Positions 57,101 to 63,100 of a stretch of DNA of 64,000 nt are shown here, one piece after another (position 1 is the first letter of the stretch; each line of letters opens with the position of its first letter). The translations under genes and the position numbers were made by a program. The stretch spans positions 62,001 to 126,000 of the forward strand of contig VXBA01002629.1 of NCBI GenBank assembly GCA_013399895.1, read 5' to 3'. Under the pieces are notes generated by a model. That model was given only the letters and a program-made list of their open reading frames with translations, ran no database searches and was not told the origin of the DNA. The stretch is from Serilophus lunatus (taxonomy: Eukaryota > Chordata > Aves > Passeriformes > Eurylaimidae).

Positions 57101-60100
57101 TGCAGTGCCCCCAAGTATCAAAGCCCAGAGTGGAGCCTCCGTGACGGAGCTGAACGTGCGAGTGGGCACCCCAGTGACCCTGGACTGTGAGTCCAATGCC
57201 ATCCCACCCCCAGTCATCACCTGGTACAAGAACAGGCTCAGCATTTCCAGCTCTGCCCACGTGGAGATCCTGGCAGATGGGCAAACCCTGAGAATCAAGG
57301 GTGCAGAGGTAGGCCAGGCTGTGGGGGGATCTGCCACCTGCTGTATTTGTTTGTATGTGTTTGCTGGAGGCCTTGCACTCTGTGAGATGGACCTTGAGTT
57401 GGCAGAAGCACAGGAGGGTGTTTGTGTCTCTGAACTGTAGCATTAAAATAAGACTCCATAATGAGGTCTTTTTCACTCTGTTTTTCTTGCAGGTTTCTGA
57501 CACAGGCCAATACGTGTGCAAAGCCATAAACATTGCAGGACGAGATGATAAAAATTTCCATCTTAATGTTTATGGTGAGAACACTCTACAATAGCTGTTA
57601 TAAAACCACAGACTTTCTAGAATAGACAATTCAAAATCACTTTACAAAATATTTGGTACCAAAGCCATTTTTACAGCTTCTGTTTCATTCCCAGTGCCTC
57701 CAAGTATTGAAGGCCCTGACCAAGAGTTGGTCAGTGAATCCATCAGCAATCCTGTCACCTTTGTGTGTGATGCTACTGGGATTCCCCCACCAACATTACT
57801 GTGGCTTAAGAATGGAAAACCAATAGGTAATATCCTCTCATGCTTTTTTCACTCCTTGCTTCCCCCTCTTTGGGGCTCCACTGTGCTATTTGCTGTCTGT
57901 TTGTTTCTTCTTTCTCTGTCTCTAGACAAACTCTTCTGGTAACTGATTGTAATCTTTGTTTTGAAATTTTGATGAAAGAATTTCTCCTAGAAGAGATGTT
58001 TGCTCCCTGTGGGCTAGTTTGGAATGATGACTTGTTTATGTATTTTCAGAAAACTCGGATTCTCCTGAAATTCATGTTTTCTCTGGTGGAAGCAAGCTTC
58101 AGATTGCTCACTCCCAGCTCCTGGACAGTGGGACCTACACATGTATTGCTTCCAATATAGAGGGAAAAGCTCAGAAAACCTATGTGCTTTCCATCCAAGG
58201 TAAGAGATGAGGGTGCAGGGAACAGAAATAATTAAAAATTGGGTGAGAAGGACACTGTGTTTGTCCCAGAAACACCGAGATCACATAAACATATAGAAAA
58301 GTGGAGAATCCAGACCATTATTTCTGTGATCTGTAACTGGTGGGAAATGGTTGGAGGACTATACTGTTAGAAATGAACATGGGAAAGAATATTCTTGCCC
58401 TCTGATGGTGGAGCTTGAAGGCAGTTGTGCAGGCTGTGTGTGTTTGCTGCTGTCACATCCTCCCTCCTGCTCAAATCTGCAACAGCCTTGAGTGGATTCA
58501 GGAGCAGTGATGCCCGTTGCCTTTCTTGCCATAGCAAAGACATGCTGACAGAATTTCCTCAGGAATACTTACTTGCCCCCTTGTCTCAACTGACAAACGC
58601 CTCATTTCTCCTGGAATTGTGTCCTGGCCCACTGCATGTCACCCTTAGGCTGCAACTATCCTGCTTTTCCTGAGTTCCCAGTGACTCAGCCCCATCGGTT
58701 ATGCTGGTTCTGCCCCTGCCTGTCAGGTTTGCCCCATGTTTAGATATGGAATCTTAACCTGTAAATGTGACTGAAATTGTTTGAAATGCACAAAACTTGG
58801 AAGAGAACAGGCTAGCACTGGCTGTGATTAGGATGGAATAAGCGTGTGGCTGTTAAAAGGACTATAATGGTCTTGGCTACAGAATCTCAGACTGTTTTGT
58901 GTTGGAAGGAACCTTAAAGCCCATCCAGTCCCACCCCCTGCCCTGGGCAGGGACACCTCCCGCTGTCCCAGGCTGCTCCAACCAGGCCTTGGGCACTTCC
59001 AGGGATGGGGCAGCCACAGCTTCTCTGGGCACCCTGTGCCAGGGCCCAGAACCTGTTCTAGGTGCTGCACTAGATGCTGGCACTCCTGAGCTACTGCAGT
59101 GGGACTGCTTCTAGTCCAGGTTGTGTTTCTTGCTGCTGAATCCTTTTCCTCCTGTTGTGCATTTCCAGTTCCTCCTGCCATTGTTGGCTCCGAGATGCCG
59201 AGTGAGGTCAGTGTCCTGCTGGGAGAGAGCATCCAGCTTGTGTGCAGTGCCAGGGGAGTGCCCACACCTGACCTGCAGTGGCTCAAGGATGGAAAAGCAG
59301 TTACCAGTGATGATTTACAAAGAATAAGGCAAGCAAAAATAAAGCTGCTTATCTTTGCTCTAATTTTAAAGTGAGAATAAAAGAGGGTCTTGTGAAGGGA
59401 GTGAGAGGAGGGCCTGAGTTGGAGCTTAGCCAGGCTAAGAACATAATTTTTCTGTTTAACTTTTATAAATCTAGTATAATTTGTTAATACTTTGATTTTT
59501 TAATTTATTTTCTAACAGAGATAAGTATATAATGTTTATTTCTTTCTCAGTTAATAAATCCCATTAAAGGTCATCAGCTTCACAAAAGTTTATTAAGGTC
59601 AATAAGTTCTATTAAGTTCCTTTGGAAGGGAAAGATCTGAGGCATGGATGCATTTTACTTGATGCTTTTCATTATGGGTCCTTCAAAAGCCTGGCTGGAA
59701 CTGAATCCTAAACCAAAGTTAAACAGGACATCTCCAGGAAAACTTCCTAGGCTATCTCTAACAACAATATTTTGCAAAACACAATGGTTCTTTCACCAAA
59801 CTCCCAAGAGGACAGAGGTAGTTATTTAACTGTCTAAAAGGGACTGTTTGTTTGCCAGGTCAGAGGAACACTAAACAAACTGACTGTGCTTTGTGATGCT
59901 CTTTGTAGAGTGACTCCAGATGGCAGCACATTAAACATTTCTAGAGCTCTCACTTCGGATACAGGGAAGTACACTTGTGTGGCTACTAACCCTGCAGGGG
60001 AGGAGGACAGGATTTTCAACCTGAATGTATATGGTGAGTTCTCCAGATGGGAAACTGGAATCTGATGCATAATCCCATCTTTGTACACACTCCCAGGAGA

Positions 60101-63100
60101 GGGCCCAGAAAGGAATCCTGTCTTCAGTGGAATGCTACACACACACATGTTTCTAATTGCATGTACTGTAGATATCCCAGTGTATTACTCAGGATGTTCT
60201 GTCAGTGACAAAGTGATAGAAATCGCTGGTAAATGTGGGATAAACAGGAATTAACTCATTTAGTGGATTATGTAATAGAGGAATTCTGCTTGTGGTGTTA
60301 TTTCTTGTGGAGAAAGATAAACTAATACAACAAAAAGGTAATATAATAAGAAATCAGCCCCAAATATATCTTCACTAATTCCAGTCAACTACCTCAGCTA
60401 AAAACAGAGTGGTGTGTAGGGAGCCAAGAGTTAAAAGTCCTGAGAGTTGAAAGAAAAATGGAGTGTTGGAGGAAATTCTTCTCTTGCACAGTTTGATATC
60501 CAGGAGATAGTAGGTGTTATTCTCCAGCAGCATAGAGGGTGGTTATTTTAATCTGTGAAAAATATGTTTATAAAATACAATGAGTGGAGTGGAGAGGGGA
60601 CAGTCCTGCACAGGCAGGGCTTCTCAGCAGTGTAGGTGTCTGTCCCACTTACAGACTTAATATTAGTGGGAATACAATGAGCAGAGGAATAAGAGATGAC
60701 CTTTGATATAATAATTAACAATCCCAGATGACCACATCACATCTTTTTGGGAGACAATAGCTCTGCACAACACGGGGGAGTTTTTTGTTCAATTTGCATT
60801 GATTGAAATTTGAGCAATAACCAATTTAAATGGGCTTGTTGAAGTCATTGTGTGGTGGAGTTTTGAGTGAGCTTGGAGCTGCATGTGACTGGGCCTCCCT
60901 TATATAAGGGAGCATGTTTGGGGTCTAAAAAAACTAACTATAAACCCAAAAACTAACCTATAAAACCAAAAAAGCCCCCAAAGAAGTTTTATTTGTATAA
61001 TCATCCAGAATACTTAACTAGGCATTTTGAAACTTCCTCTATTTAAAAACTGAGTCAGGAGATGAATTTAGATGTTTATAAACCAACTTTCCTCTTCTGT
61101 GATTTCACTTTATTTAGGGTTTATTGAAGGACATATGTTTGAGTACCAGGCCCTTTCTGTCCTTGGGTTCAGCCTGCCCCCTCAGGGTTGGCCCTTCCTG
61201 ACCTGTTGTTTTCTCCCCATGAACTCCAGTGTCTGAGCTCCAGGCTCTGAGCTCCCTCTTGTTTGCCACAGCCTGAAAAATTAAAGGGGGAATTCTACTG
61301 TTATTCTCAAGTGCATCTGATTTTAAATATGCATAATGGATTGTTTATTAGTGCTCAATATTACAGTTAGAGGATTTACTCTGTTAAAAATGAGGATCTT
61401 CTTACTGGATTACCTGTGGGGCCTTAGATGCAGGATTTCCTGCAAGGGAACATATGTGCCATGATTTTAAGAGCCTGTTTTAATACCTTTCTTTTCAACA
61501 TTTATGAAATACAGTTCCTCCAGCAATAGCCAATAGCAAAGATGAAGCAGAGGAGCTCACTGCCCTTTTGGACACCTCCCTAAATATTGAATGTACTGCT
61601 ACTGGGACCCCCCCACCACAGCTCCACTGGCTGAAGAATGGCCTTCCTTTGTCTGTCTCCTCCCAAACCAGGCTGCTCTCAGCTGGCCAGATTCTCAGGT
61701 TGGTTTGCATCTATTATAACTAGCTGACTTTTCTCTTCTGCTGTATCAGCATAACTCTTGTAGTATTTTTGAAACAAGAGTAAAATTTGATCCAAAGATG
61801 CCATAATAATGTAAAGTATTCCATGTATTCCATTTACAGTTGGCTTAAATTGCTTTTCTCCTTAGACTTGCCCGAGTGCAGGTATCTGATAATGGTGTGT
61901 ACACCTGTGTGGCATCTAACAGGGCCGGAGTGGACAACAAACATTACAGCCTGCAAGTTTTTGGTGAGTTTCTCTGAAATGCTGATCTTATTTCTTAATT
62001 TCTCAGACCTCCTATTCACTTTTCTTTCTCCCCAACACCATGCTGCAGACAGCCACAAGTATATCTCATACAGGTAACAATTAGGGAAACATGGATGGCC
62101 AGTGTGTTGATTTTTTGTTAAATAGAAAGTGCCACCTGGAATCACAGAATGGTTTGGGTTGGAAGGCACCTTGAAGATCATTTTGTTCCAACCCCTGTGA
62201 TGTGTCACAGGTATTTTAGAAGGAGGAATAATATATAATTTCTCAGCGAATGCTAACACATGGATGCACAGGGTGGCTGTTTTCTGTGCAGGATGCCCCT
62301 CTGGGTTGTGCTGTGTATGACTGAGCTCTCTGTTCCTGGCAGTGCCCCCGACCTTGGATGGTGCCACAGAGGAAGTGACTGTGGTGACTGGCAGTGCAGC
62401 CACCCTGGAATGTCTCACTGCTGGCACTCCTGCCCCCACCATGGCCTGGTTTAAAGACAGCCACCCCCTGGGCCTGGGAGCTCACCTGACCTCCAACCAG
62501 GGTATGGTCCTTCACCTGGGGAGAGCAGAGCCTGCAGACATGGGCAGATACACCTGTGTGGCTTCCAATGAAGCTGGAGAGGCCAGCAAGCATTTTGTCC
62601 TGAACGTGCTGGGTGAGTGTCAGCCTTGGAGTGGGACAAAATGGGAGCAGTGGCATTAAATTTAAATGATCTCTAGGGATCAAGAGTGTTTTTAAGGGCT
62701 CACAGAATCCCAGAGTGGTTTGGATTGGAAGGGACCTTAAAGCCCATCCACTCCCACCCCCTGCCATGGGCAGGGACACCTTCCACTATCCCTGGTTGCT
62801 CCAAGCCCCATCCAACCTGGCCTTTTCAATAAATGATAAAAATAACAAAATAAAAGATCCCTAAAATCTGTGAATATGTAATATAGTATATGTATTTCCC
62901 AAGTACTGAAATATACTATAACTAATGTAACTATATGCTATAAATTAATAACTTTGGTTAGTAGAAATTGAGCTTGATAGGAAGATGCACAGATTGAAAG
63001 CACAACAGTGAGGGAGCTAATAAATATATCCACTGAAATTGCAAAGTGTATTTTACCTGTGATTTTGAAAACATTTTCAAACTAATACTTCCAATTTATA

